32,848 nucleotides of DNA from Chara braunii (lineage: Eukaryota > Streptophyta > Charophyceae > Charales > Characeae), in NCBI GenBank assembly GCA_003427395.1, contig BFEA01000238.1:30839-63686 (forward strand), read 5' to 3'. Positions within the stretch are counted from its first letter, which is position 1, and each line of letters begins with the position of its first letter. Under the pieces are notes generated by a model that was given only the letters and a program-made list of their open reading frames with translations, ran no database searches and was not told where the DNA came from. Below, in pieces: positions 1-10,675 of this stretch. The position numbers and the translations under genes are program-made.

Positions 1-410
1 GAACATGGAACCATACGCCGCCATATGTTTTGTCTTTTGTGCAAGTAGTGACGAGTGGAGCAAGGCTCTTAGAGCCACTGCTCGTAGGAAAACGAAAGTT
101 ACGAAACAAAAGAAAGAGAGAGCTACGGTAGTAATGTAACCCATAACTGCTAGAAAGCAGACCTGACTTCGAAACCAGAACATATATTGCTGGCCTGCTC
201 GTCTCTCACACGAATTCCGCTCAAAGATGTTGAGACCCTTGCAGATACAATGCAGGGGTCCTTCGGGAAAAAGATGATTTGACAAGGAATAAGTGGGCCT
301 CATTTCTTTTTCTGTGCCCTTCGATTTTTTTGAAGGGAGGGGCACCATTGGCTACCTCAGCCAGTCCTCTCTGATTTTTTTTTAAATCCTATATATTGTG
401 GTGCGCCGCA
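1..410. other. Left edge, no recognisable gene
   Basis: I see no domain or RNA gene here. A short open frame on the plus strand (5-139, 44 codons, Lys/Arg-rich at its end) could be the tail of something that begins outside the window, but it matches nothing I recognise. Homopolymer T runs occur near 326 and 375. Confidence 0.4.
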
Positions 411-435
411 TCACGTGCACGCCGCAGGTATGATA

Positions 436-498
436 CATACACACACACACACATACACACACGCATACACATACACACACACACATACACACACACAC
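436..498. repeat. (AC)n microsatellite
   Basis: An imperfect AC dinucleotide run with interspersed AT and GC steps. It lies beyond the point where paralogue C loses similarity to its relatives. Cys/Val-rich or Thr/His-rich reading frames across it are artefacts of the repeat. Confidence 0.9.
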
Positions 499-602
499 CA
501 CCGCTCCCCAAGCCCCTCCAAAGCCCCGCCGGCAACCGATACCGGCCCAGGGGAACCCCGTTTGCGGGCCTCCAAAATACTTTCTCGTGAACGTGTTCTC
601 GA

Positions 603-661
603 CCCGTTCGCGGGAACGGGAGAACGTGTTCGCCTGAACAGAAAGGGCCGCGAACACGTTC
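603..661. repeat. Nested inverted repeats
   Basis: GAACGTGTTCGC at 622-633 pairs with GCGAACACGTTC at 650-661, a perfect 12-bp stem with a 16-nt loop. A direct copy of GAACGTGTTC sits at 589-598, and CCCGTTC/GAACGGG (603-609 and 614-620) forms a second small hairpin. The cluster lies just past the end of similarity of paralogue C, so it may mark a rearrangement breakpoint or the end of another element (inference). Confidence 0.6.
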
Positions 662-679
662 GCCGTGCTACGTAGTCCG

Positions 680-1052
680 ACGATGTCCATTTCAGTTTTT
701 CACATAGAATGTGCCATGCTTCCACCATCTCAGAAGTTCGAACGGGCTCCTCTTTGACGGGTTCCCTCTTCAGAAGTGACTCCAACCCGATAGGGCATGC
801 CTGTACATCATTCGTGAGAGTGTACAGGTACCAAAAGTTCGACCCTGTATCATGGCAAATCCGAAGGGGTCCTTCTTCCGCACTTTGCCACGAAGGGATT
901 TCCCCGTCGGGGGCAACATCATTTTCGAGGTGCAGGTAGTCACGGTCCACACCAGAACGCCCATTGTCCTCCCAAATATTCTTTGACAAAATAATCAGAT
1001 CGATGTTTGGCGCTGAGGAGTTCCTACTCTGCGACAAAGTATGGACATCCAT
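680..1052 (-). pseudogene. Paralogue C of an unrecognised tandem family, 3' truncated
   Basis: Translation from an ATG at 1052 shares a set of blocks with the two paralogues to its right: an N-terminal block around DLIILSKNIW, a DYLHLE block, a DGEI block, and the hallmark GSNFWYLY, then a short acidic or charged linker and MVEAWHILC. Paralogue A has GSNMWYLY and MVDSW at the same places. The second half present in A and B, ending in a CxxC motif, is missing. After about 686 the frame runs into unrelated sequence and then the AC microsatellite, so this copy is truncated. I recognise no named domain. Function is unknown; orientation and order (C, B, A, all minus) indicate local tandem duplication. 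Confidence 0.6.
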
Positions 1053-1170
1053 TGTGCATCTCCGGAGGGACGCAAGGAAGCGCGTCAGTTGCGATTCTCC
1101 CAAGTGCATAAAAAAGAACCGGGTGCATAAAAAGCAAATACACGATCTTATCGGATGCACGAAAGGGTTT

Positions 1171-1362
1171 GATAACTAGGAATGAATTTGTACTCCGCAA
1201 GAGAGCGCAAGTTCTATAACCGCCGTTGAATTTCGACTTATTTTCCACACGTCATTCGTGTGGTTCGATAAGTGAGAATAGATTTGCACTTCGCAAGTGA
1301 GCTCAAGTCCGGCAACCGCCGCTTAATCTCAACTCATTTCCAACACGTGATTCATGTGGAAC
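1171..1362. repeat. Tandem duplication, 2 x 96 bp
   Basis: Unit 1 (1171-1266) and unit 2 (1267-1362) are diverged head-to-tail copies. Both begin GATAA, carry a TTTG.ACT.CGCAA core and an ACCGCCG block, and end in an ACACGT..TTC.TGTGG stretch. The core is related to the dispersed TTCGCA-type motif described elsewhere. The pair lies immediately upstream of paralogue C, so it may include promoter sequence (inference). Confidence 0.75.
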
Positions 1363-1386
1363 AGTCAGACTACTCTCCTATTGAGG

Positions 1387-1761
1387 ACCATTTTCCTAAC
1401 AGATATTCAGGATGTATGTTGCGACAGTAGAAACAGTCGTACACATCATGCTGCCGGCCGTCGGCAAACGTCGACATCACGCTGCCGACGAGTGTCCCAA
1501 TTGTGCAAGGATACACCTACTCAAAGGAACAGTGGAAACGCCTATCAGGGATGCCCGGATGTGTGAAACGCTTGAAATGATGTGAGTTTCACCATTTTCC
1601 TAACAGATATTCAGGATGTCTATTGCGACAGTAGGAACAGTCGTACACATCACGCTGCCGGCCGTCGGCAAACGTCGACATCACGCTGCCGACGAGGGTC
1701 CCAATTGTGCAAGGACACACCTACTCAAACGAACAGTGGAAACGCCTATCAGGGATGCCCG
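1387..1761. repeat. Direct repeat pair, 2 x 171 bp, 204-bp period
   Basis: Copies at 1387-1557 and 1591-1761 are the same length with only scattered substitutions and no gap. They are separated by a 33-bp spacer. The right copy ends exactly inside the last codons of paralogue B, so the duplicated unit contains the 3' flank of that gene. The high identity suggests a duplication much younger than the paralogues themselves. Confidence 0.9.
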
Positions 1762-2516
1762 TCTTCACAGTAAGGACAATCGTAAACTTTTTTCAAAGTA
1801 CAAGGGAGCAGTTCCACCTTCCTAGTATCTGACCGGTGATAGTCATCTTTGTGGAAAATAACCTCCATGTTGTGATCCCTGTATTCAAGTGTCCATGATA
1901 TGTCATCGCAATTATAAAAAAGGTAGTGCAACTGACAGTGCACCAAACAGTCGACCCTTAACTTTAGCTCCTTCCTGAGAGCCGCATCTAAGGATAGCCG
2001 AGTTCTGAATCGCCCTAGAGCACCGGCAAGTGTCGGGCTGTGAAACGCTTCGGCGCGACTGAGGGTGACACCCCGGTACTCCTCCCTTATAACAAAATGA
2101 GCTTTCATTTTTCGACCATCGACCTTCACGGCCGTAAAAAGAGTAGTAACGGTAGTGTTGCGATTCAACACCCGAATTCGACCATCGTAGTCAACAATGA
2201 CTGGAGTCCGCAACTCCGGTTTTCCAAGGTAAAACCATGCACATAGCTTTACGTGGCTCCTGTCTTGGGCTGGTCATCGTTGGATGGCACAAAGGGTGTT
2301 CCAAGCGTCTATCATCCCCGTTGGAGCAACAACGTCCCCAGGCTCCATATCATCCTCCTCGCCACCGCCAGGATCCACCTCAACCTCAACCTCTTCTTGC
2401 GGCGAGTACAGGTACCAGAAGTTCGACCCGTTATCCGAAACGGCCACAATTTGCCCGTCATTGTCATAGGTTAAACGCATAGAGATTTCCCCGTCCGAAG
2501 TCTGGTTGGAGTTCAT
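1749..2516 (-). pseudogene. Paralogue B of the tandem family, one in-frame stop, N-terminus replaced
   Basis: One reading frame covers GSNFWYLY, an acidic linker (VEVEVDPGGGEEDD), GMIDAWNTLC, then TGA at 2276-2274, then KLCAWFYLGKPEL, VIVDYDGRIRVL, LKLRVDCLVHCQLHYLF and a C-terminal YDCPYCEDGH. The residues on either side of the TGA line up with paralogue A without a gap, so it is a point mutation rather than an intron or frameshift. The N-terminal KNIW/DYLH blocks are absent; the frame begins instead with MNSNQTS, and the DNA for that start (about 2500-2524) is repeated at 2741-2766. The C-terminal CPYC plus His could hold a metal (inference). Biochemical role unknown. Confidence 0.6.
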
Positions 2517-2519
2517 CCT

Positions 2520-3160
2520 ACATTACGTGTCGAAGCAAAGAGTGTCCCGTTAGAGATGATAGGAGTGCGTGAAACACACGACACATGGAGGGGGGACTAT
2601 GTGGAAAGGGACATATCAAGTAAAGGAAATGAGGGTGAGCACTGCACATGACAATAAGGATGTGACTTTCGAGGTCAAGAATCCGGTTTGGAGAAACGAC
2701 GTCGTGAGACGAGCAGGAAGTACTTGCGCGGGCCGAGGTCTGGTTGGAGTTCATGCTGCATTGTGAGAGGAAGAACGAGGTGGCATGTAAACTATGACAC
2801 ACAGTGAGTCTAGCGGGAATGGCAACTGCAAGTATACACACACTTATGCAAGTTCATAATGAAGTGAAGTCCCACACATCTACTGAAAGGAGGAATGAAA
2901 CGGCCTACTGGGGATCCGATAACTGATAATAGATTCACACTTCATTGCAAGGTGTCCGTACTCCCAATTGTGCGAAGGTCAGGAAAAGCGAAAAAAGCAG
3001 ACCCACGGGGTGGAAACACTGACAACAATGGCGAGTTAACTGAAACTAATGTGAACAACGAGGTCGTCGATGAACAGCGAGGTTTTCGTATGAGTATAGC
3101 AGCAAAATGCGAACTAACTCGGAGTTGTGGAAATTTCCCAACAGGAAGGCTCACATAGCA
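2520..3160. other. Spacer between paralogues B and A
   Basis: No convincing gene. It contains the second copy of the MNSNQTS-coding segment (2741-2766) and, read on the minus strand near 3060-3140, a block similar to 12210-12290 that includes the CTCCGAGTTAGTTCGCA motif (3109-3127 on the plus strand as its complement). Open frames of 65-107 codons here show no family resemblance. Confidence 0.5.
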
Positions 3161-3162
3161 GG

Positions 3163-4047
3163 TCAGGGCGACGACTTGTGTCCATCGTCACAGTAAGGAC
3201 AGTCGTAGATCTGTATCGGCCTACCACCTACGAATTCCAATGTCTGGACACCCGAACGGTGATGCAAAACTTTTCGTAGAGTGTAGTCANTNTAGTTGTC
3301 CTTGTGTTCCAACGTGAANAATATCTCCTCACATAATCCGAAAAGGAAGTAAAGTTGGGCATGCACCAAACAGTGAACCCTTAGATTCAATTCTTTTGCG
3401 AGCGAAGGATCTATTTCGAATCGATCACGGAAGCGCTTCAGAGCACCCGCGGACGTGGGCTCCCTCACAAGGAAGAAAACTCTCATTCGCTTACCACAAA
3501 GCTTGGCCGCCTTGAAAAGAGTTAGTACAGGGGTACCAGGGTTGAACAGATGAACTCGGCAATGGTAGTCTATGATCACAAGGAAATGCAAGTGCGGCTT
3601 CGCGATGCAGTACCATGTGCAAAGTTTAGCATGTTGGTCGTCCATACAATCCCAATCTTGTTCTAAGTGCAGTGAGTCCCAGGAATCTACCATATCCTCG
3701 ACGTCGACCTTCTCCTCCTGACTGGATGGAACTTCCCAAAGTTAGACTTCTTCTAAACTCTAGTAGAGGTACCACATATTTGACCCTCTATCGCGAACTA
3801 TTGTAGTTTGTCCATCAACAACACGTGTTTCGGGTTCAAAGTAACCGTCGAGGCCGAACCCAGCTTCGACATGCAAATAATCGTTGTCAAGACTGACCGT
3901 TCCTCGTGCCCAAATATTTTTGTTCATGATGATAAGATCCCTGTCCACATTCTCGATCGAAAAGGAATACTCACTCGCGTACGACAAGGTTTCGTAGGAT
4001 GTTGTCTCGTATACAACGTCGCACGATGGTGCGCCATCGTCATCCAT
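3163..4047 (-). pseudogene. Paralogue A, the most complete copy, two in-frame stops
   Basis: From an ATG at 4047 a single frame carries all family blocks in order: DLIIMNKNIW, NDYLHVEAGF, GSNMWYLY, a linker, MVDSWDSLHLEQDWDC, KLCTWYCIAKPHLHFLVIID, LFKAAKLCGKRMRVFFLVRE, ALKRFRDRF, LNLRVHCLVHAQLYFLFG and YDCPYCDDGHKSSP, about 290 codons. Two stops (TAG, then TAA five codons later) fall in the linker right after WYLY. Frame is kept across them, so the damage is point mutation, or this linker hides a short intron. Four ambiguous bases occur at 3290-3319. Neither half resembles a family I can name. Alternatives: a domesticated or accessory transposon protein, or a lineage-specific host family. Confidence 0.6.
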
Positions 4048-4064
4048 CCTGCAGGACAAGAAAT

Positions 4065-4140
4065 CGGAATTAGTTCGCAGTTAACGTTTCATCATTACCT
4101 TTGCGGAGTTCGTAACTAGCAAATCCGAATCAGTTCGCAT
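4065..4140. repeat. Two copies of the TTCGCA-type motif upstream of paralogue A
   Basis: CGGAATTAGTTCGCAG at 4065-4080 and CCGAATCAGTTCGCAT at 4125-4140 belong to the dispersed motif family discussed in the findings. They sit directly 5' of the minus-strand start at 4047, in the position expected for a leader or promoter. Confidence 0.6.
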
Positions 4141-4236
4141 TTCACTAAACGGGCACGTCGGACGGACCGGAAAGACAACCGTCCCCAAGGGCAACAAGTA
4201 GTTTCTCGCAGACGGATGCCGGTATTGTAAGGCCTA

Positions 4237-6410
4237 TCACAAATTTGTTTTCATCCATTTCTTTGCGGAAGGGTCTTCTCCAGGAATAAACCACGGTTTT
4301 GGCGCATTGTCAATGTTCCTCGTCCGAACTGGAAAGTTTCCACCTCTTCGTCCAAGCGTCTGGGTACATTTCGCGAAGATCGTACGAGTGACCTGTAGGC
4401 ACCCACCATTGTATACATAAACAACCAAAATTTGGAGAGGAACGGTCGTCGACAACCTCAGACGGTGCCCTACCTACCCAGAATGGGACACCTTGAGACA
4501 CTTCCTCATCGGGTGGCCTGACAATCACGAAGTCACCTTTGTTTATATGGTGGCGGGGATCGAAGTCCACTTTTGGACGGCCCGCCCTCAGTCTGGTGAA
4601 GGAGGGTCGACTTCTCGAACTTCGACCACAGTTTCGACTGATTGTGGCCAGAAGGTGTGAGGGTAGATCTCGGGCTCGTTCGCCTCGAGGACATCCTCTT
4701 CCTCACCCTCTTCCGTCTCCTTCTTCCTTTCCTCTTGCGTCATATCGTCCGCCTCGACGAAGATGGCTTTCCAGTAAGACAAAGCATCCTCCCGCTTTTC
4801 GACCTCCTCCTTCCTATATGTCTGCCACATGTGTCTGTGCTGTTCGAGGACGTCCAAAAAGTTTTGGACATTGTCACGAGCTATCAGAAAATCCTCTTTA
4901 ACGACACGGGGAATAACACATGGTTGTGGAGGGGAGGTAGGGCCTGCATACTCTCCATCCAAAACTGGGAACCAGTGAACTGGTCTGCCTTCCGGCTTCC
5001 ATTCCGCATGAAGAATTTGAAGAGATGTGGTTTCGACAGGCCGACGATGATCTTGTCGACGTATCGATCCACTACCCTGCACCAATCGACAATATGATCG
5101 AGCTCAGTACACCTCGGTGGTATCTTATGCAATGACTCGATAAGCGAGAACAACTGCTTTATGGTGTAAGCATTGTTTTCCTTCAACTTTTTAGATAAAA
5201 CACTAAAAGTCGCGTCTATGTCGATATGGGTGTGGCCAACAAGCATGAACTCCACTTCGACATCTTCGAAAATCCCGAATTTCACGAGAAGTGAGGCCAA
5301 GCACATAAGGTATTGGTTTTTGTTTTCCCTCCAGCAGTTGTCCGCCTGGATTCGGAGGTGGCGTGACCATCTCTGTCTCGACGCTTGCAACTCACATAGA
5401 GTCCGCATAACGCACGTCATGGTGCCATCGGAACCGTGCGCATAGAAAGGTAAATACGTGTAAACATAAATCGACGGTTTCCTGCCGTGAGCTACAACAA
5501 AGGTGAGGTTAGTTTTCATCATCATGTCGTGTCGATGATCCTTAGAGTAATTATACATGCCGACGTGAGGAATGGTTGTCTTTTTCTGATCCATTCCATC
5601 CACTATAAGATAAAGGTATTCCGCGGGGTTCAAAATGGAACGAAGTTTCCAGTCAGCGTAATCCGCACGGTGAGCGACCTGATCCAGTTGGTGTTTACGG
5701 TGCTTTTCATCGAAATCCTTACGGTCACGAAGGCGAAGGGCGTTATCTCTGCCTTGTCTAAGGCGGACACACTCGCCACACTTTGTGAACGAGTTGGATT
5801 TGGCAAGGTCGGCATGCCACAAGTACTTCGTCCATATGGAGTAGAAGATTTGCTCCGAAACGACGTTCTGACCCGCTGCTAGCAAGTCCGCCTTGATGGA
5901 CTCTTAGACGAGGAGCTTTGTAAAATAAGCAGGGAACCTGACTTAAGGTCTCTGCTAGGTCCCCCTCACAACCATCTCGTTAGGCATAGCATCTCCATGT
6001 TCTTCGACGAACCTTGTCACACGAGCCAGCATGGTCACATACTCCAGTCTCGGGTTCAACAATCCTCATCGACCATACCGGCTACAGACTACCCTGTCTG
6101 ACTTGCACTTGCTATAACGACGGTATGTGTTTCGACATATCCTAATTATTTTACACCAACAGGCGATGCACACATGACGCTTGCACTGCACTGGTTGGAC
6201 TCTTTCCAGACCACTGTCGAGGACATTGAAATTGTCCAGGGTTTGCATCCACCACTCGACCCTCTTTTCGAGGGACATTTCATAATTAGCTTTGCGCACT
6301 GGTCTGATATCATCAATGGTTAAGACCCGAAGACACTTGTTCTTACAACATTTGTGCGCTGGGACGAGCAGAATGTTAGTTTCATTCAATCGACATTTGG
6401 ACCACTTCGA
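4237..6410 (-). pseudogene. DUF7869-like, transposon-type protein, decayed
   Basis: The upstream part (6410-6066) has a Cys-rich start, HKCCKNKCLRVL, then DDIRPVRKANYEMS, a KRVEWW block and CKRHVCIACWCKI, typical of the N-terminal zinc-binding region of DUF7869 proteins. The core (5885-4884) has VDGMDQKKTTIPHVG, QADNCWRENKNQYL and VGHTHIDIDATFSVLSKKL; these spaced Asp/Asn/His residues look like a metal-dependent nuclease site (inference). Four in-frame stops lie between the blocks (one at 6068-6066, three before 5885), all in one frame. Frameshifts near 4950 and 4580 lead to a coiled acidic segment and then GDFVIVRPPDEE...PFWVGRAPSE, a C-terminal module common in this family. DUF7869 genes are multicopy in several protists and algae and are suspected to be mobile. 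The assignment is from memory of these motifs. Confidence 0.65.
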
Positions 6411-6499
6411 ATGTTATGACTTTCTAATCGGCCTATTTTTTTTATTATATCTTCTCCTTTCTCCAGGTAGGAAGATGAGACAAAACCTGACGAACCGCT

Positions 6500-7060
6500 T
6501 TGGGAGTTCAGGATGAGTCGTAGACGAGGACCGCTACGCTGCATCCATAAAATCAGATCTGCCTGTGGGAGTGATCCTCGGCAAATCAGACCGGGAGGAC
6601 TCAGACAAACTGTAGAAATCTGTGTCTACAAAACCAATCTGCCGATTTCCCATCACACCCGTGGCTGGCATTGATAGAGCACATACGTGGACCTGCGAAC
6701 TCAACAACCTAGGGGACAATAATTTTTTCTGGATTCACTTGCAATTGTCTTACTTGCATCGACACTTTCACACGGACGTTCTGTTGCCTGTTCCCGGTCA
6801 TACCCATTTCTATAGAACGTATCGGACCGTTCCCGATCAGACCCGTTTCTATCGGGCGTACCACAGAAGTCGGTATCCACCAACGACCGATTATAGTCAA
6901 ATGCTAGGGGTTGGGTAACTTCAATGCTTGCACACAACCGACCGGTTGTCCGCACGACATCTAATCCAGTCGTTTTGGACACACCACAAAAATCTGTGTC
7001 CATGAACATCAATCCACCGGGAATCGTTTTGCATATCCCGATCACCCTCACTATCGGGGA
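6500..7060. repeat. Degenerate short repeats
   Basis: Three related blocks around ATCTGTGTC.A (near 6617, 6864 and 6985) and two or three around GATCAGACCCGTTTCTAT (6780-6860) give the region a diverged tandem-repeat character. I see no gene in it. Confidence 0.45.
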
Positions 7061-7480
7061 TTAATGTCGTAGATATGCGCTGACTGTCGGGAACGTCGGT
7101 AAAGCGAACAATACGACGCCGACTGGACGTCGTAGAGGAGCCCGAACAATTTGTTGGGGTCTACATAGAGAACTCCCTTTTCAAATCACAAGGCCGTTCA
7201 CGGGGAGCTTCCAGGCCGTCGTCACAAGAACTACGTCCTCGAATATCGTATTTTCCGGGTTGTCGTGACGGTGGCGGTGGCGTGACATAGGGGACGGTTT
7301 GGACACCCATTTGAAGAGACGACTCGCACAAAAACTGTACAAATAAAAAAATCACGTCAACCTGTAATGATGTCAGAGAAAGAAAAAAGAGGAAGCAAAC
7401 TCACATTTCTAATATTTATCACAAAACAATGACACAACAGTATTTGAATTCATTTCTTCTTTTTGGGCTCGTGTAATCTA
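7061..7480. other. No feature seen
   Basis: Unique-looking sequence without a supported gene, inverted repeat or RNA. An A/G-rich stretch lies near 7375-7400. Confidence 0.4.
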
Positions 7481-7733
7481 TATATGTGCGAGTTTATTCA
7501 CTCTTTAATTAACCAGGAACGTTGTGGCACTTCCAGACCCTGATTTAAAGGTCAAGTGGTCTCACAAGTCCGACTCCTCTCCCACTTGTTTTCGGGTGCG
7601 AGTTGAAGGACTGTTGTTCCGTATTGTTAGTTTAACGTGCAAGTGGTTTGGATTAGTCCGAGTGAACTCGCACTTTCTCTCCGGTGCAAGTTGATTGTCA
7701 CTCCTGGCGGAGGAGGTTCTGTTTATGCAAGAA

Positions 7734-8620
7734 TACAAGGGCGAGTTGACTCGAACTTATTGACTATGCAATACGGAACAGGTTCGTGGTAGGTTCACCA
7801 ATGAATCGACTAGCACATAGAATAAGGGGCGTACTTGCATTCAGGCGAGAGTACAAGTGCGCGTCATTCGAGACACTGATTCGCCATACACTAAAATTTA
7901 AGACCGAGTAGACTCGCACATAGAGTACCGATGGTTTGTCGCATTTAGGCCAGAGCACAAGTGTCAGCTGACTCGGACTTACGCATGATACAACTGGAAA
8001 TAGATTTGTGGTTGGTTCAACACCAAATAGACTCGCACATTGAATGCGTAGCATGGAGATCATTTCGGTGAGAGTACAAGTGGGAGTTGATCCGGACATT
8101 CACCATACAGTAAGAAATAAGATTCCTGGTTGGTTAAAAAACGAGCAAATTCGCACGTACAAAAGTGCGTCGCATTTAGGGGAGATCACAAGTGCGAGTT
8201 GACTCGGATTTATGCCGTGTACAATTGGAAATAGATTCCTGGTTGGTTCAGCGGGAAATAGACTCAGACATTGAATGCAAGTGCGAGTAGATTCATATTT
8301 ATTCGCCATACAGTAAAAAAATGCGTTGGTGGTTAGTTCAAGAGCGAATAAATTCGCACTTGAAATGAGCATTTCCACTGTATAGTACGAAATTCAGGGG
8401 CCTGGTTGGTTGAAGACCGAATAAATTCGCACTTGATATGAGCATTTCGGTTTCGAGACTAAGAGTGCAAATGCGAGTTTATGTGGACTTATTCACCATA
8501 TAATAAGAAATTAGTTTCCCAGTTGGTTCAAGAGCGAGTAAATTCGCACATAGAAAAAGACTTCCTTTTGTTTTGGTCGAGACGAAGCGCGAGTTTACTC
8601 GGACTTGTTCACCACACTTA
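7734..8620. repeat. Satellite array, about nine ~97-125-bp monomers
   Basis: Monomers begin with AG.GTACAAGTGCGAGTTGA and continue through an ATTCGCCATACAGTA block, a GATTCCTGGTTGGTTCA block, and AATAAATTCGCACTTGAA, then a GCATTTCGG tail. Starts are near 7734, 7849, 7951, 8070, 8182, 8279, 8380 (partial), 8458 and 8579 (partial). Each monomer therefore carries the dispersed motif twice, at its beginning and near its end, in roughly opposite orientations. Looser copies of the motif extend left to 7484. Reading frames on the minus strand with repeated ELTTN/EPTTN-like peptides are translations of the satellite, not genes. Confidence 0.85.
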
Positions 8621-8800
8621 TTTCGATTTCGAAACCGCAGGCATATCCGTCAAGCATTCTTGTACATAGACAACTCCAATCCACGAATCTCACAACTGCA
8701 AGCATATATGACAATTATGTAGTTTATAGGCAACTCCATGCATATCCGGCTGCAATGTTAGTGTGTCGTTCCGGAATCGTCTAAGTTATATTTATGTAGA
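8621..8800. other. Short spacer with CATATCCG-type words
   Basis: The words GCATATCCG and CAACTCCA occur twice (near 8640 and 8735, and near 8672 and 8731). Nothing else is seen. Confidence 0.4.
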
Positions 8801-10075
8801 TATAATGCATCAGGGATTGGTTCAAAATTGGCTTAATACATAGTGTTAAATGCATTGAGCTTGTTTCGTGCGATTCGACTATGATGGCCGGCTACACCGA
8901 TGGCGGACTACAATGACAATACAATAGGTCGATTGGTCGGCGATGGCGCAGAGATGGAGACAAATGGAGACAAATGGAGACAGATGGAGAAAGGTGGCGC
9001 AACGATGGGGATAGATGCACAAAGATGGCATGACGATGAAGAGAGATCGCGAAACGATGGAGAGAGATCGCGCACCGATGGAGAGAGATGGCGCACAGAT
9101 GGAGAAAGATGGCGCGCCAATCGAGAGAGCAGGCGCAACGATGGTTAGCGATGGCGCATAGATGCAGAGATCTGGTACAACGATGGTTAGCGATGGGGCA
9201 ACGATAAAGATAGATGGTGCAGGAGCGCCACATATCTCACTACTGACCTAGACAACATCATTTAAAGGCTAACTAATGTTTTATATATAATGCATCCGAC
9301 ATCAGTTCAAAATTAGCTTAATCAAAGTTATATCTGTCGTGTTAATCCTTCATTACACACACCTGACGCTTGTTTCGTGCGATTCCTCAATGATGGGCGA
9401 TTGCACCGACGACGAACTACAACGATAATACAATGGAGATGGAGAGGGAATTTGTTGCGATGAGAAATCCCTCAGCGATGGAGACGAGATCGAGCAGGAG
9501 CTATGGAGAGAGATGGTGCAGCGATGGAGAGAGTCCGCAATGGAAAAAGATGGGCGGAGATGGATAAGGAACACGCAAAGGTTCCAACGAGATCACTCAA
9601 GAGAGATGGAGACAGATGGTGCATCGATGGAGAGAGATCGTGCAAGAGTGACGGAGAGAGATCGCGCAGAGACGAAGAGAGTCCTTGATGGAGAAAGATG
9701 GTGCAGCGATGGAGAGTGATCAGGCAAGAGCGATGGAGAGAGATGACGCAGTGATGGAGAGAGATTGTTCACGAGTGACGGAGAGGGATCGCGCAAAGAT
9801 GGAGAGAGTCCGTGATGGAGAAAGATGGCGCAGCGATGGAGAGAGATGACGTAGGATATGGCCCAACTCTGCGATGACACCGATAGCGATGGCCAGCGCT
9901 GCGATGCATAGATAGCGATGGAGAGAGATGCTGCGACAACGGAATTGATAACGATGGTCAGCGCTGCGATGCTACCGAGAGCGATGGCGAGCGCTGCGAT
10001 GGTGACAACAGCGATAGCGATTGTCAGCGCTTCGATGAAGGATATAGATGTGCGCTACGATGGTGATGAGTTAAG
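8801..10075. repeat. Composite minisatellite, two higher-order units
   Basis: Two leaders of about 130-150 bp (8801-8927 and 9286-9436) share TATAATGCAT, TTCAAAATT.GCTTAAT, GCTTGTTTCGTGCGATTC and an ACAAT.ACAAT end. Each is followed by a long degenerate array of GATGGAGAGAGATGGCGCA-type 18-19-bp units. The first composite is about 485 bp, the second about 790 bp. Many frames stay open because the unit lacks stop codons; peptides rich in RDGERS on one strand and LSPSLRH on the other are artefacts. Confidence 0.85.
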
Positions 10076-10620
10076 TGCATCAACGACTGTGGCGATGGCG
10101 AGCGAGGGAATGGATGTAATTTCGCTCGCACGCGCAGCGTTGGTTCAAAATGGAGCGATTGCGGACGCTCGCTATCCAACGCCGTTGACATTTGCAAAAT
10201 GTCGCAATGTCTGTCAGACCATATTTTGTCTGTTTCCAGTGTTGACCTTGGCGCGCAATGAACCGCCGCGCAGGGGTTTCGGGACCGTTCGGAATTGTGC
10301 CTCGGCGCGCAACGGATCGTCGCGCCTCGGTGCGCAACGAACGGTTGCGGTGCGATTATTGCGTCTGACCTCGGGGGGGTAACGAAGCTCCACTTTGTAC
10401 GTTGGATTGTGACGATCGACGGCCGAGATTACGACAGCAAAAATGACCTAGACTGTCCCTTACTTTCTGGAAAGGTCATATCAATGCACGCCGGAGTTGG
10501 TGGAGAGTGTGAGGCCTCTGACATGCAAGTGGCTTCGTTGATCTGCGCTGTTGAATTTCGTAGATCGACGAGCAGCAATTTACGGTTCCTCTGACCTTTC
10601 GAATCCCAACCTGTCCTTAC
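10076..10620. other. No supported gene
   Basis: GC-rich sequence with GCGCGCAA words repeated at about 10250-10350. No conserved peptide or structural element is apparent. Confidence 0.4.
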
Positions 10621-10624
10621 CGTT

Positions 10625-10675
10625 TTATAGGCCCTGGCATCTTATAGGCCTTGACATCCTATTGGCCCTGGCATG
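10625..10675. repeat. Triple 17-bp direct repeat
   Basis: Three adjacent units at 10625-10641, 10642-10658 and 10659-10675 follow the form TTATAGGCCCTGGCATC. They sit about 100 bp upstream of a good TATA box, as expected for promoter-proximal elements (inference). Confidence 0.75.

Noticed and set aside
2274-2276. Selenocysteine at the in-frame TGA of paralogue B
   Set aside because: Paralogue A has no Cys aligned there, and no SECIS-like structure was evident downstream.
7764-8378. Two minus-strand frames with repeated peptides
   Set aside because: The peptide repeats follow the satellite monomers; no start or domain is supported.
8892-9880. Long Arg/Asp/Glu- or Ser/Leu-rich reading frames
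   Set aside because: They translate the GATGGAGAGA minisatellite on either strand.
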